A DNA stretch of 64,000 nt from Straminergon stramineum (GCA_963920665.1 OY987273.1:15006501-15070500), one strand, 5' to 3'. Counted from the stretch's first letter, positions 37,670 to 50,415 are shown. Numbers and translations: made by a program. Notes: a model not told the origin generated them from the letters alone.

Positions 37670-39090
37670 GGCCTAGAAATGTGACACTATTCACATGACT
37701 TCACTTGGTCCTCTGACTCGTACTACTTATTGTTACCAAATCATACTGGGAACATTCTAAGATGTTCAAGAACGGTTCTCATATTACAACAACTTCTCAT
37801 TTTTCACATTCAAATATAAAAGTAGAGAACTAGAAATCAAAAGCCTAGCACTGCAATTTTTGAAGAAATTCCCAGTAGATAACATGGAGATTTGTATGTG
37901 TTCAATTGTATTAATTTGTGGACGAACATATCCAATATAGTTTGCTATTGATGGTATTATCAAATGTGACACATCTAATTTATTTTTCATCATAGTACAT
38001 TGACTTTGGAATTGGAGACCCTTCAAGCTTTGTATAGGGGTTCAAGGAACATGTACAACATAAACTACGTTGGATTCCAAAGAATATCATGTGTTTCAAA
38101 GTTTTCTTCTTCAATTCATTCTTATTAGTTCAATATTGTTTTTCTATATACTATTAATATTACATGAAGAAGTAACAATTTCATAAATTAAATATCGATA
38201 AAGGCTCGAACTCCGCACAAGCATTTAGAATTGCCCCTATTTTAGCTCTGAGATGGATATGAGATGTTTCTTAAATGAACCTCTACAGTCATTTGAATAT
38301 ATTGAGAAAAAAAGTATAATTTATTGCAAGAGCCAATTATTGTCCTTGCTTTCCCCATTTTTCTTTATAACTTCAAGTGAATAATTTATGAAAGACTTAG
38401 TGTCATAAATAGAGGCCTATGACACAAAATTTTGAAAATTCATAACTAATTCAATAATGCTTCAAAAAATATGAAACAACTTGTGTTATATTCTACATCT
38501 GTATCTCTTTCTCTGAAAAATAAACTAAAAATATTCCCATGAAAAAGAAAACCAGTCCTTAGATGGGCGGTTTATGAGCCCACTACCTTATCCAACACAG
38601 ATGAAACACTTTTGTGTTGCATTCTATGAATGAGTCCTCCTTGACAAGTTCTTCAAATTCTCTATTGTAGTTTATATGCTTTAATTGACATATGACTCTA
38701 CGATGTTCAATTTATTTCCAAGACACTTCCAAGTTCTAAGAAGATTTTCCATAGAAGGGACTTTAAACTCAAATGTCTTCCACGGGATTAGTTTCAAAAC
38801 CCTAAAATTTGTATGAGATTGACAAGTTTCAACAATTTGGCATTGCTTCCTTTCATTCACTCTTACTGGAGTGCCACTTCCATTTCCAAAGAACTGTGAT
38901 ATAGAAGAAAAAGAAACAAAATGTCACTCTAAAACTTCTATCAATGTGGAGTGCATTCTCTAGAATACACTACGTGTGCAATTAAAATACACACTAATAT
39001 GCGATGTGCATACACATACCTGTAAGGATGAAGAATGCACCAAATTGCCCAAAGTCTGAATTGTCAACTTCCACTATCTGCAACACTTGA
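37670..39090. other. CACTA interior, no gene recognised
   Basis: AT-rich sequence without a supported frame, upstream of the TNPA-like start at 37568. It may hold that gene's promoter; no clear TATA box or terminator can be assigned. Confidence 0.4.
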
Positions 39091-39097
39091 TCTCTCG

Positions 39098-40060
39098 TCA
39101 GTTTTCGTCATTAGTAGAAAACTTAAACAACTTCAAATAACTACTAAAACATAAGCCAAGACAGTAACATATAAAAGAGAGAAATTGGAAACTTAAGTTT
39201 GTGGAGCACCATTTCAAACATGAATAGCAACTACGTCTTTCAAAACGGAATACAACTGCATTTGTAGCATTAAACACAACTACCAATACTGTAGAAATTA
39301 AAGTAGGAAGAAATAGACTCTTCACCTTACGCACATTGCCTCACAATTAGTCGATGCCGACTAATCCTTAGACAGGGTTGGGAAGTTTGTCATGTCCACA
39401 GAAGCATAAACAAGCACGTATACAAGTTTTGTTGATGTAGTTCTTCGTGATCAAAATAACTGGCTCAATATCTTGAACGCTGAGACGACAAAGAGAATTT
39501 AAAAATTGCCATACTTGCAATTGTGAAAGAGAAAGGACCAACGCAATAAGCGCGACTTCTGCAGCAAAATCTTGTGCGGGTAAGGGTTGTGTGCGCATGT
39601 GCTTATTCTAGGTACCTCCTGTTTGTCAACGCTGCCATGAATTGCGGTTTGTAATAAATTCCAATGGGACCCATTGAACTCCAGAAGTAGTTCTGGGAGT
39701 GGAGTTCACTAAAATTGAACACCCTGTTAATAGAAAGAACTAACACTAAGCTCATATAGTACTTACTAGAAGTTCAAACGAAGAACTAAAAATGGATAAT
39801 CTCCATTAATATTTTGCAGTCTACCACAGTCACGTGACTTTCCACCATTGGCTTCCGGAGTTTCATCAAGCCGCTGTCGATGAACCCGACACGCGAAGTG
39901 CTGACCTCCGTTGGTTTGAATTCTGCCTGCCTGAGAAAATGCGAGATCTCATCATTTATTTTGCGATAGAGTTTTTTTACTTCTTTTTGCTCGTTTTGCA
40001 AAGATTTTCGAAACTGCAAATGCTACAAGGTTGGTTCATTGAACCATCATAGACACATAT
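39098..40060 (-). other. Possible captured gene fragment inside the CACTA element
   Basis: Minus-strand segments look coding but match neither transposase. 40019-39834 reads FRKSLQNEQKEVKKLYRKIN, ISHFLRQAEFKPTEVSTSRV and GFIDSGLMKLRKPMVES, a helical, charged stretch after an ATTTGCAG acceptor. Near 39700-39620 one frame reads NYFWSSMGPIGIYYKPQFMA. 39598-39368 reads EVALIALVLSLSQLQVWQFL and VQDIEPVILITKNYINKT. Codon content is less AT-biased than the surroundings. I do not recognise the parent gene. CACTA elements are known to pick up host exons, so capture is a reasonable inference, but chance frames cannot be excluded. Confidence 0.35.
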
Positions 40061-43000
40061 CACAGATTTTGCATGTTCAGTAGATTAGATGTATTGAGTA
40101 GGTGGCCAAAATTCAAAAACATCTACATGAGATGGAACAAAAATTGGTGAGGAACATTTCCTTTCTATACTATTATGTTGTACCAATGGAAGTACATCTT
40201 CTCAGACAGATAAACTGGAATACGTTGCTGGAGTGTTATAGTGTTTAAGTTTGAGAAAGAGACATTTGCATTTACAAATTTTGTGGTACGTCCACAAGCA
40301 ATGACTTTACAGTGGTCTGATATTTTTTTTTTTCCACACAATTTGTTATAGCTCTAAGATGAAGTGCTTCGAGTGTGAAAAATACAAGGGTAGTTCAAGG
40401 AACAGTTCACAGGTTCATGTCAGAAAGTAACGGAACTAACAATGTTCATATTCTTGTAGCATCAAAGAATTTGCTTAATTGTGGGGAAAATTTTGCAACA
40501 AACGAACTTCATTTGAGTGTCTAGGTACTTACAACTACCTACTTCAAAGTGTCGTTGGTATGTATCATTTTTGACGTGCATATGATGGAAGCTAGAGAGA
40601 ACAATAACTCACAAGAAGTATTAATTACATGTTCAATATAATTGATATTGTTTCCAGGAAGTATTCATCAATATTGCTCGATGATCAATATAGAAATATT
40701 ATTGTCTAATCAAGAAGTTGTAGCAAATATCCATTGGCATTACTAAGCAGTACTAGAATTTGTTGAAGTTCTACATTGAGTAAGTCAATCTAAAACGTAG
40801 AAATTAGTGAACCCTTTCAAATTATAAAGTATTTTTAACTTCAGTTGAGGCAAATATATCATATTGCACTTGATCTAATTAAAATTCAACTAAATGCATT
40901 TTCTTTCAATAACCTATGCAATTTTGTTCAAATGTGAACCCGTAGAGCCTAAGCTAAACACAGAAAGTCCAGTTTGGAAGCTATGGTAGTAGTCCTGTAG
41001 TCAATTGTTGTAATGGAAGTTCCAAAACAAATTTTTGTCGTTCTGTCTATAGGCACAACTTGTTACCTTCATTGAAGCTTCTAAACGAATTTATTTCAAT
41101 TGCTCTATCACTTGGGCACTCAATAGTTAAGCACTCCATGTAAAGGGGAATGACATAGTACAATAGTGATCCCTATGTAGACATTGTTTTAGCTCAAGAA
41201 TCTTGAGAACTAATAGCTTCTTTTATTGAATTCTTCCATTAGTAGAAGCAACTTCTATGATTTTTAAGAAATTCTTTAAGAATTTAGCAAATTAGTTTTG
41301 ATATATTTTTTTTATCCAGGTCAAAGAATAACCCATCACCTTTGATTGCTTAAAGAGATCAAGAAGTATACGAGAGTCTTGTCCTACAATTTAGGCTCTT
41401 ATTGACGAAGAAACTATCTGAGACTATAAATGATTTGTCACTACCTCATCTCTTGTTCAAAAGAGACGCAACAAAACCAAAAATTTGAATTGAAATGAAT
41501 GTTTATGTGCTTTGTAATTCCTTTTGCAAACCAATTCTAGCTTTTTTCTAGTCTTTTTTAATTTTTTTAGATCATGATGATTCTTGGTTGCTGAAGCCTA
41601 TTTATAATAGTTTGTCAATTTCAGAGCACATAGGGCAAGGTCCAGAGAAAACAAAACATAGAGGAGTTGGAAGTTTTGAGCTATTAAGTAGATTAGGTTT
41701 ACACACCATTCAAAACTCCACTTTTTATTTTATATTGCAACCCCTTTAATATGATTATTGGAAGTTTCGAAACTCATATGTTGCCCTAGAAGCTCATTTT
41801 CTACTCTCATTTGTCTGAGGTTGTCAGTTAGCTCGTGATAACTGAACTATGAACTCTATTGGATGCCAAAGCTTTGTATGCATAAATATTCTCTCTGTCT
41901 AGACAGTTAGAGAGGCTATGCATCACGTAAGTATTGTACTTGAAAATGTTGATTGTTGCCCTTGTCCATGTCTAATTTAGATGTCTGAGTAGCTTAAGAC
42001 TAAAGATGCAACCAAAAAATGGGAAGTGAAGTTAATGACATATTTGAATAGGATCATGCACTTAGAGACGAGTTCAAGGAGAGGGTTTTGGTGCTATGTG
42101 TCGTTTATGAAGGAACAATGAGAATAAGAGAGGCAGTACGGAACTATAGAAGACACCAAATAAATTGCTACCCTCTATTTTCTCCAATCTAGCTTCACCA
42201 AACGGATATGTATTTGCAAATTAGAACCATGTAATGTAGACTATTTGTCTACAGTGAAGAATGAGGTTGAGCAACAACTTATGATTTAAAAGTGACACCT
42301 AATCTTTATAATAGAGAGAGGTCATAAAACAATGAAGTCCAACTTGCTTCTCTCGTGGACTCGTGGCACACGTTATGGAACTTTGTTGTTGACTGTTGAG
42401 AGCATTGCATGTGTAGGTCCTCAAGTGCAAAAGGTGGACGAAAAATATTGTGTGAAAACTATCTTGCGTCCTTCAAGAACGTTGTTAGGAGCTTCACTAT
42501 TGTTGTAAGTGAAGCACATTTAAATACTTGGTTTCTAATGTACTTCACATGTTAGCCTATCATGTTCAATATGAGAGATTGAATGAATAGACCTACCATA
42601 TTTTAAAGAACTTCTGGAATGTTGATTGGGAACATCATTTGAGATTTGCAAATGGACTTGAACTTGTAAATGTCTACACTTTTATGTAGAATTGATGACT
42701 ATGTACATTGTCATTTAATACTATATTGAAAATTATTTTTCAATTCATAAAGAAAAACAATTTTACATTGTCAATTGTGGATTTCATCAATACTCTTACA
42801 TTTGCAATTTTGCATACACTGTCACCGATGTGGAATGATATTGAAAAAAGAATTTTCAGAATGAATTGTAAATTCCATTACAAGTAGAACATTAAAAGAT
42901 TGTGCTTACAATTTGTTGGAATGGATTTGAGAACATGTTTCTGTCACCAATTTTTTTTTAAATTTGTCTTCTTCAAATTTAGGACCTAATGTTGCAAACC

Positions 43001-44185
43001 TATTTCCAAAATACTATAAATGCAATTTTGCCTTGCTCCAATAGGTGACAAAGATGCACATATGTAATTTGACAAGAATATCATTTGTAGGAACAACAAA
43101 TCGAACCATTACATGAAGAAAAAACTTGAGAAAGTGTTCATCTCCATAGACTAGGATGACTTCCATCTTTTATAGTAATTATGGGAAATGAATGGGAGTT
43201 CCAATATGATTGTTGTCCAAATTTTGGATGTCGAATAGATTTGGAGGAATGTATTATATTATGATGGTTGTTGAAAAGGGTTTTTTTTGGTTCCCTAGAC
43301 AAAATTGATACAATATATTCTTACTTTTATGGACAATGAATTTGTGGATGAAAATCCATTTGGACTATTACCTAGAGCATCTGATTACCCTTCATGGAAA
43401 GAGTATATAGAGGTCATAGGTCAATTGAATATATACAATTTTCATATTGCTTTACTATTAGGAAGAAGAGAAATTTGAATCATCTGACTATTTGTGACCC
43501 TAGGTTTGATGTATGTTATGTTTTGCATTGAAAGAAAATGTGCTTGTGTTCCCCCTTTCAGAAGCCTATTCACGGATAATAGAAATGTTAATTACTATGT
43601 GAACTACTACAATTTAATATTAGTAGCCTATCCATGTCTCTTGTGATGGACATCTTTTATTAGTACAAAATTTGCCTAGGAAGAAATCACTTAGGCAATC
43701 ACTTACTAGCTGAAGCAATTATACTACAAATATAGTATGATGAAGGCATAGACAATTTGCATGAACCGTAGGTCATTGAATTTGTTGAAGATCAAGAATG
43801 TTTTAATTTATTTATCCGATGCTATTTGATAGTGGGCAAGGCATGGTTTGTCGAGCATATCAATTGCATTTGTGAATTTACCCTAGGCATATGACTTCAT
43901 GTAGTCATGTAACCCAAATGAGATGACTTAGGATAGTCATAAGACTAGCAATAGTCATTTCAATGATAAAAGATGACTACCTTGAGGAAGTCTTTCAGGT
44001 TTTCAAGCATTGGAGTTCGATACACAATGGGTATATCTAGGGGAAGTGAATGATGTATTATAACTTTCAATGTTCATGCACAATAGATTGTAGTGAAGTA
44101 CAAAACATGATTGAAGAGGAGTTGCAAAGTCTATAGCATCTACGGTTATGGCAAGAGGAGGAGATTCAAGTGGACACCATACATC
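40061..44185. other. CACTA interior, mostly uninterpreted
   Basis: About 4 kb of AT-rich DNA between the two divergent genes. One short plus-strand stretch near 43329-43425 reads MDNEFVDENPFGLLPRASDY and could be an early exon of the TNPD-like gene. A further candidate near 42300-42500 reads GHKTMKSNLLLSWTRGTRYG. TGACTA motifs reappear at 43890-43985. Nothing else is supported. Confidence 0.4.
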
Positions 44186-44189
44186 TAAC

Positions 44190-47100
44190 AAAGTATCCAT
44201 ATCCATGCATGGAGTGTGCAGGAGGGAAAGTGCTCGATAGATGCACTATTTAAAAGCACCTTTGAAGCAAAAAGAGGGACCCAGTTTTTATAGCCTCTAT
44301 TCTGGTAAGAAATTGGAAAGAACCACTTCTTGATTATTGTAGTGTTGCGCATATGCATTCAGGTAGCCTCACACTTCATATGGATAATTGGATGATATGT
44401 GTAGGCTTTGTGGAGACCCTATGTAGAAGTTGCATGTATGGCATCGCTACATAAATTTTAAAGAGAGAAACCATCTTCAGCACATGACACATTGAATGGA
44501 GTATGCACAAGAGTTATAGCTTTGGAAAAGTGGAGGTCAAATGTGTTTGATGGAGAATGGTGTCATGGGCCTATCCCAAAGTTCTCACCTTTTTCCTATT
44601 AGAATAGAACGTGGGAAGTGAGGGTATCAAACTTTCCTTTCATGGATTGGAGTCTTTTTGCACTCTAGTCCGCAAGGAAGGAGGAGGAATTACTTCCCTT
44701 TGTAGGAGCGCAACACACCTTCGTAGAATACAAAATTTTGAAGAAGGCATGGCCTCATGTGAAGTCATATGTGATGCAAGTTGAGCTAGACTTATACATA
44801 GACGGAGATGTAGTGAAGGGAAATGTTGCTGGCTTCATAAATAGTTCCATAGGTCTTGAGGAAGTAGGAAACGTGTTGTGGGAGTTCCACATGTTGCCTA
44901 AACCATGGAACACTTTGGAATGGGGATATGTAATGATACTAGCATGAAGGGACATTTTGGTTGGAGAAGAATTGTATGCATGCTACAATGTCAATTGAAG
45001 AAGATGTTGTATGATGACTCCAGGAAGTCACTTTTTTGCATTACTTTATTAGTCATCTTTTGTCAAATATGATGATATGGTGTCATACAAGAAATTTTCA
45101 TCATGGTCATATTTTTTTTATAGAAGTTCAAAGTTTACACTGATGTTCCTTTATAAAACTCCAAACCATAATGTGAAATATGTTCACTAGGTCCTTAGTA
45201 AGGAATGACATATATGAAGTTGAGATTGGTGCCACTTTAGAAGTGGAGCTAGAAATTGTGTAGTACATGTGATGGAAATCATTGGGAGAAGTAGTCTCCA
45301 AATGAAGATGATGAACCACTAATATAGAGTGCCGTATAGTAGTATGTGAAGGCACAAGATATTGACAAGTTTGAATGATGCATGTTACACTTATTGTGTA
45401 CTTGTGTACACTAACAAATCGACCATTGCAGGATGACTATACTCCTCTTGACCTCCGTTCTCGTAGACAAAGAAGAGTTCAACAAGAGGCTCTACATCGA
45501 CAACCCTCTCCAAATCCTGGAGAAGTGGAGGTGCTTTGTATGGTGGCAGAGTGCTTCAATAGATATGACAACATAAATATTAGTGGGCAAGGAATAGAGA
45601 ATATTGAAACTGAACCAATTGAAGATGCACCAATTGAAGATCTTGGCATGGTGGATCTTTCACCAGAGCAAGGACATGGCAATAGTGATGCGGCAATGGA
45701 TGAAGGGCACAATCCAATGGAAAGAGAAGGGTCTTCTACAAACGTAGAGGACCCTACAAGTGTAGATGTGGAGCTCCTCTTGTGAGAAGCTCATACTCCA
45801 CTTTATGCAAGAAGCACTTCCAACCATGTGACCTCCACCCTCATGCTCCTTGTCAGTTGTACTATGTTTGGCGTTTCAAACAACTTTGTTGACGAGTTGT
45901 TGAAGTTGTTGAAGGAGACAATATTACCAAAGGACAACTCACTTCCCAAATCATTTTATAAAGCCAAAAGTATGTTGATGAAGTTGGGGTTGTCCTATAA
46001 TTCTTTACATGCATGTAGAGATGGATGTTGCTTGTTCTGAAAAGAACTGGAGGATGCAATTGAGTGTCCGGTTTGCCACAAATCTCAGTATGTACAAAAC
46101 TCCACCCCCGTAGTAGTGAAAGTATTGAGGCACTTTCCATTGATTCCCCGTTTGAGAAGAATGTATAGTTGCATGCAACTAGCGGAGCTCATGAAGTGGC
46201 ATGTAAGCGGGAAAAACAAAGACAAGGTCATGAGATCCGTAGTGGATTCAAGGGCGTGGGATCATGTTAATAACAAATGGCCATTGTTTGCGAAAGAGGA
46301 GCGCAATGTTAGGCTAGGCCTTGCATTGGATGGTGTGAATCCATTTCAGAACCAAAGTTTGAGCCATTCGACTTGGCCAGTGGTGATGCTGAACTATAAT
46401 CTCCCTCTGTGGTTGGTGACCAAATTTTTTTTATGATGCTCACACTAATCATACCAAGAAAAGAAAGTGTGACAGATAAGAACATTGATGTGTACCTTGC
46501 ACCATTAATTGAAGAGCTACAGATGCTATGGGAAGGGGTTGATTGCTTGGACAGTTTACGCAAAAACTGTGAAGATGAAGCATTCAAGCTTCATGGCATT
46601 CTAATGTGGATAGTGAACGATTTTCTTGCATATGGATTAATTTCTGGCCAAGTGACAAAAGGATATAGGGCATGCCCTATATGTGAACCCAATGTAGTGA
46701 CTCGTCGCTCAAAAGCATTGAAGAAAAATGTTTACCTTGATCATAGACATTACTTACCAATGACCCACCAATGGAGACAACGAAGGGGCACATTTGATGG
46801 TCAAGTGGATTTAAGACCTCCACCAAGAAGAATGAGTGGTCAAAAGCAACTTCATTATGCTGAAGACCAAGAAGAGTGGATGAAGAAGGCTTCTGTAAAT
46901 GAAGTAGAGCAAGCTACAGATCCAGTGCACGAGTATGGAGTGAAGAGGAGGATGTGTCTATATGACTTGCCTTACTGGAAAGTGAGTGTATATGTGGTTT
47001 GGATGTTGTAGGCATCTTAAAGGGTTTGGTGGTCATATACGGAAATGGAAGACACTATATGCACAAGTGTAGTCATGGAAACTAGAAAACAATGACTAGG

Positions 47101-49243
47101 CATAGTCATATTAGTTGCAATATAGTGATTGTGTTCAGTTGTATGCATAGAAAGACTCCATGTAGTCATAATTCCATGTGCATTACTTGATTTCTAACAA
47201 GCCAAAGTGATTGTGCAGGATCTTTTGATAAGACATACATTGGATGTTATGCATTGTAAAAAGAATATTGCTGACAATATTTTGAAAATGTTAAGTGGAG
47301 AGAAGGACACGCTTGAGGTCCGCTTGGACATGAAGGAGGTAGGCATATGTAAACATCTATGGCACGTACCTGGAAAAAAACCTGGCAGCGCCATACTACC
47401 TCGTTCATCATATGCTTTGACCAAAGAGGAGCAAAAAGTCTTTGCAGATGAAATCTGATCATTGCGAACCCCATCCAATATGTGGGTCAATTGAAGAAAC
47501 GTGTACATATGGATGGGAGTATGAAGGGCTTAAAATCCCATGACTTTCATGTCCTCGTGTAACAAGTGTTGACACTATGTGTTCGCACCGTGCTAGCGAA
47601 GGAGGTGCGCACTGCAATAATCATGTTGAGTCTTGTATTTAGGAGGATATGTGCTAAGACCATTGATCCCAATGGTATAGTAGAGCTAAGGTTGGACATG
47701 GCAATAGCATTGTGCATGCTAGAAAAAGAATTTCCACCATCATTTTTTGACATTATGAGCCATTTAGTTGTCCACCTCGTAGAAGAGGTAGAAATTTGTG
47801 GACCTATGCACACACGTTGGATGTATCCAATTGAAAGGTACTTGAAAACACTTATAGGATATGTTCGCAATCGTGCTCGATTGGAGGAGAGCATGGCTAA
47901 AGGCTACACTATAGTTGAAGCACTGGGATTTTGCAGTAAGTATATGCAAGAATACATAGTGACCACTCGAAGAGTGTGGGATGACAAAGAAGATCCTTCA
48001 GTGTATGATGAGATTTTAGAAGGTAGCGGACGCCAAAGGCATCTCTCAGTCGAGCTTAGACAATGGATCCATGAGTTCGTGGTGAACAACACAACACCGT
48101 TGGAGGATTGGAGGAGGTAAGGTCCTTTGATAAAGCAGAGTATTGTTTGTAGTACCTCGCCACCACAACAACCTAAGCCATATTGGATGAGTGTTGGTGT
48201 ATCCAATGATGATTGCATTTAGTAATGTCTTTGCATTCATGATTGTAATTGGTAGTGAAATTCCTTCTATGACTGCACCTATTGATATAGTTGCATGGAT
48301 GAGAGAAGGTAGTCATGGAGTTGCATCTTGGAAGGAACAAATGCATTCAAGTATTGTATGATGTAGGAGACATGAGGACGACATGTCCTCTTGAGAATGA
48401 GAGCGTGAACAATATAGACCTAAAAAACGAAAGAGTCGAATAGTGTATCCAACAAAGATGTGCTAGGAAGAGTTTCACGTTTGGTTTCCTGAAGCAGTGG
48501 TACATGCCATAGAAGTTGGGACTGAAGAAGTGGACGAAGACGTGAAGGCTCTAATGTTACCTCCATTAGATAGAGCCAAGTCATATCGTTCCATGTATGC
48601 CTTTGGAAACCACTTTCGTGTTCGAAGCTCTGAAAAACAATTGACGACAATGGACTCTAGAGTAGCTGCAACCTTTCAACAATTTTGTCGAGTAGGTGTC
48701 AAGGATAGGAACTTGAAGGCCTCGGAGTTGGAGTATGTAGGATGGGTGGAGGAAATCCTATTTGTAGACTAAGGGCACTTTGAGGTAGTGGTGCTCTATT
48801 GCAATTGGGTGGTTGCAAATATGAAGGGTGATGGGGCCACTATGAAGCGCGATGAATATGGATTCACTAGCATCAATTTTGACAGATTGATTCCATATTC
48901 ATCACAATTGTTTGCCTTCCATCTCCATGTTGAACAAGTCTTTTTTGCATCCGACAAGGCCAAGCATGGATGGGAAGTTGTATTCCCCAAAGAACCTAGG
49001 GGTGTTCGATCATTCTCCAAACAAGAAGCATCATTTGAAGTAGAGTGCGTATCCCTAGGTAAGACAATTGATTTTCATGGACTAGAAGCCACGGGCTTGC
49101 ATGGAGACCTCATACTGAAGGCAACCATCTTATATGATGATGTGGAAGTTGAGCCCAATGTGGTTGCAAATGCATTGCAACGTCTAAGACAAGAAGACAT
49201 AGAAGCAAATGACAGACAATACTCTAATGTAGATTATGATTGA
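44190..49243 (+). pseudogene. TNPD-like CACTA transposase with TNP2, DUF4218 and DUF4216 regions, decayed
   Basis: Order on the plus strand: a zinc-knuckle-like exon at 44190-44302 (YPYPCMECAGGKVLDR then KHL; donor CTG/GTAAGA); a SET-like exon about 44400-45000 (listed separately); an acidic exon from the acceptor at 45431 (DDYTPLDLRSRRQRRVQQEA); TNP2 proper from 45786 (LPKDNSLPKSFYKAKSMLMK, PLIPRLRRMYSCMQLAELMK, LALDGVNPFQNQSLSHSTWP, DKNIDVYLAPLIEELQMLW), with a frameshift near 46430. A donor follows LPYWK at 46981 and an acceptor lies at 47218 before RHTLDVMHCKKNIADNIL. The DUF4218 block (MCSHLVVHLVEE-like sequence, YPIERYLKTLIGYVRNRA) runs to 48116, donor GTAAGG. The final exon is 48380-49243 with the DUF4216 block (YCNWVVANMKG, QVFFASDKAKHGWEVVFPKE), crossing one TAA. 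Several stops and two or more frameshifts make it inactive. Confidence 0.85.
44400..45000 (+). pseudogene. SET-like domain exon inside the TNPD-like gene
   Basis: One frame reads, with two stops, VRVSNFPFMDWSLFAL, a TAG at 44666, SARKEEELLPFVGAQHTFVE, SYVMQVELDLYIDGDVVKGN, VAGFINSSIGLEEVGNVLWE, WNTLEWGYVMILA, a TGA at 44945, then RDILVGEELYACYNVN. This follows the SET fold in order: the first strand with a GxG-like turn (here DWS), a GEEL-type turn (EEELLPFVG), the YIDG strand, the RFINHSC-like block as GFINSS followed by GNV, and the C-terminal GEELxxxY block. The catalytic Asn-His pair is altered (NSS rather than NHS), as in PR/SET-type domains, so methyltransferase activity is doubtful even before decay. 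It lies between the zinc-knuckle-like exon and the acidic exon of the transposase gene, all on the same strand. Confidence 0.7.
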
Positions 49244-49945
49244 GTCCCCAATCATGGCTACAAGTATTGTAAATGAAATTGTCTTTCATATTTGAATTTG
49301 AATTTTGTATATAGCATTCTCTTCAATACATCACACAAAAATACACCCTGTAACTATGTTGGTCTTTTTAGGAAAAGTTCAATAAAATGGATAGCATTCA
49401 TCATACGACACATTAGGCACAAACGCTACCACTGCACTCTTTTGCAAGATTGACCATCTCTTCTTGACCTAATATATATGTGAAAGATTAAACCCTTTGT
49501 GTAATGAAAACAAAGTCTATGTTTGAAACACTACTTTGGAGGACTGTCTATATAACCAGAAGTGTATGTGATCCTCAAAACCAAAGCACCACAAGAAATC
49601 AAAATACATTTCACATTCATTTGGAGACCCTTCACTAATCCCTTCTTACAAGATGATCCCAATATGAACCCATGTATTGTCTCCTACCATTAATTGATTT
49701 TTCCTTTTTAATTCACTTGTTAACCCTATGAGTAATGTAAGTTGATGAATTGAAATATGAATATGTGACACCTGAATTTATTGGACACCAATTTTATTAT
49801 AGGCAAAACATTCAATAGAAAAAAATCCTTCTTTTGATAGAAAGAAAAAAAAGTGATGCATACACCCCAAGGGATGGTCCCTATGGCTAGAATACAAGAA
49901 GGCCATTATAGATTTCCCACCTTTTCCATGGTATGTCCCCAAAGA
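49244..49945. other. 3' flank of the TNPD-like gene, no gene
   Basis: AT-rich DNA between the transposase stop and the right subterminal array. Probable 3' untranslated region; no clear poly(A) signal can be assigned. Confidence 0.4.
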
Positions 49946-49949
49946 AAAG

Positions 49950-50415
49950 AGAGAACTAAAAAAATGTGACTACAAAATATGACTAAAGTATAAATATGAC
50001 TACAAAATTTGACTGAAGCATAAATATGACTAAAAAATATGACTGAAGCATAAATATGACTATAGAATATGATTGAAGCAAAAATATGACTAGGACCTCT
50101 CCATGCATGTTTCCCACCCAAATTAACCTTGGGCTGCCCTAAGAGAAAAAAAATCAGAACCATGTAGATATGACTGCAAAATATGACTAGGCGTTCTCCA
50201 AACATGTTCCCTATCGTTCCCTATGAAGTATTTCAATGTTCCCAATAGACATATACTATATGTCCTCAAAATACAATGCAAGAACATGACTGGCAGTCAT
50301 ATTTGTAGTCATATTTTTTTTCAAGGTCTTGGGCTCCAAGAATATGACTATGAGCAATTGCTAATCATCTCTAATCATATTTTCATAGTCATAAAGCACT
50401 CGTTTTCTTGTAGTG
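49950..50415. repeat. Right subterminal TGACTA array of the CACTA element
   Basis: From 49957 to 50095 a unit of about 36 bp (AAATATGACTACAAAAT, then TGACTGAAGCAT) is repeated roughly four times. Palindromic CATGACTGGCAGTCATATTT lies near 50286 and further half-sites run up to the terminus. It mirrors the left array at 30543-31700. Confidence 0.8.

Larger units (their letters stand above)
30543..50415. mobile_element. CACTA (En/Spm-type) DNA transposon, 19,873 bp, complete ends
   Basis: The left end is CACTACAACAAAATGGATG and the right end, reverse-complemented, CACTACAAGAAAACGAGTG. The 3-bp duplication ATC flanks both ends (30540-30542 and 50416-50418). The target is the gag-like ORF of LTR copy A: joining the flanks restores CCGGATCCTTTC, which is uninterrupted in copy C (20396-20420), and a matching uninterrupted site lies in copy B (53615-53640). 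TATGACTA/TAGTCATA repeats crowd both termini. Two divergent spliced genes lie inside: a Transposase_24-like gene (minus, left) and a TNP2 gene with an added SET-like domain (plus, right). Both have stops and frameshifts, so this copy is non-autonomous, though its clean ends could still be mobilised in trans. Confidence 0.93.

Noticed and set aside
44003..45355. Several minus-strand frames over the TNPD-like gene
   Set aside because: They overlap motif-bearing plus-strand exons (zinc knuckle, SET-like) and show no motifs of their own.
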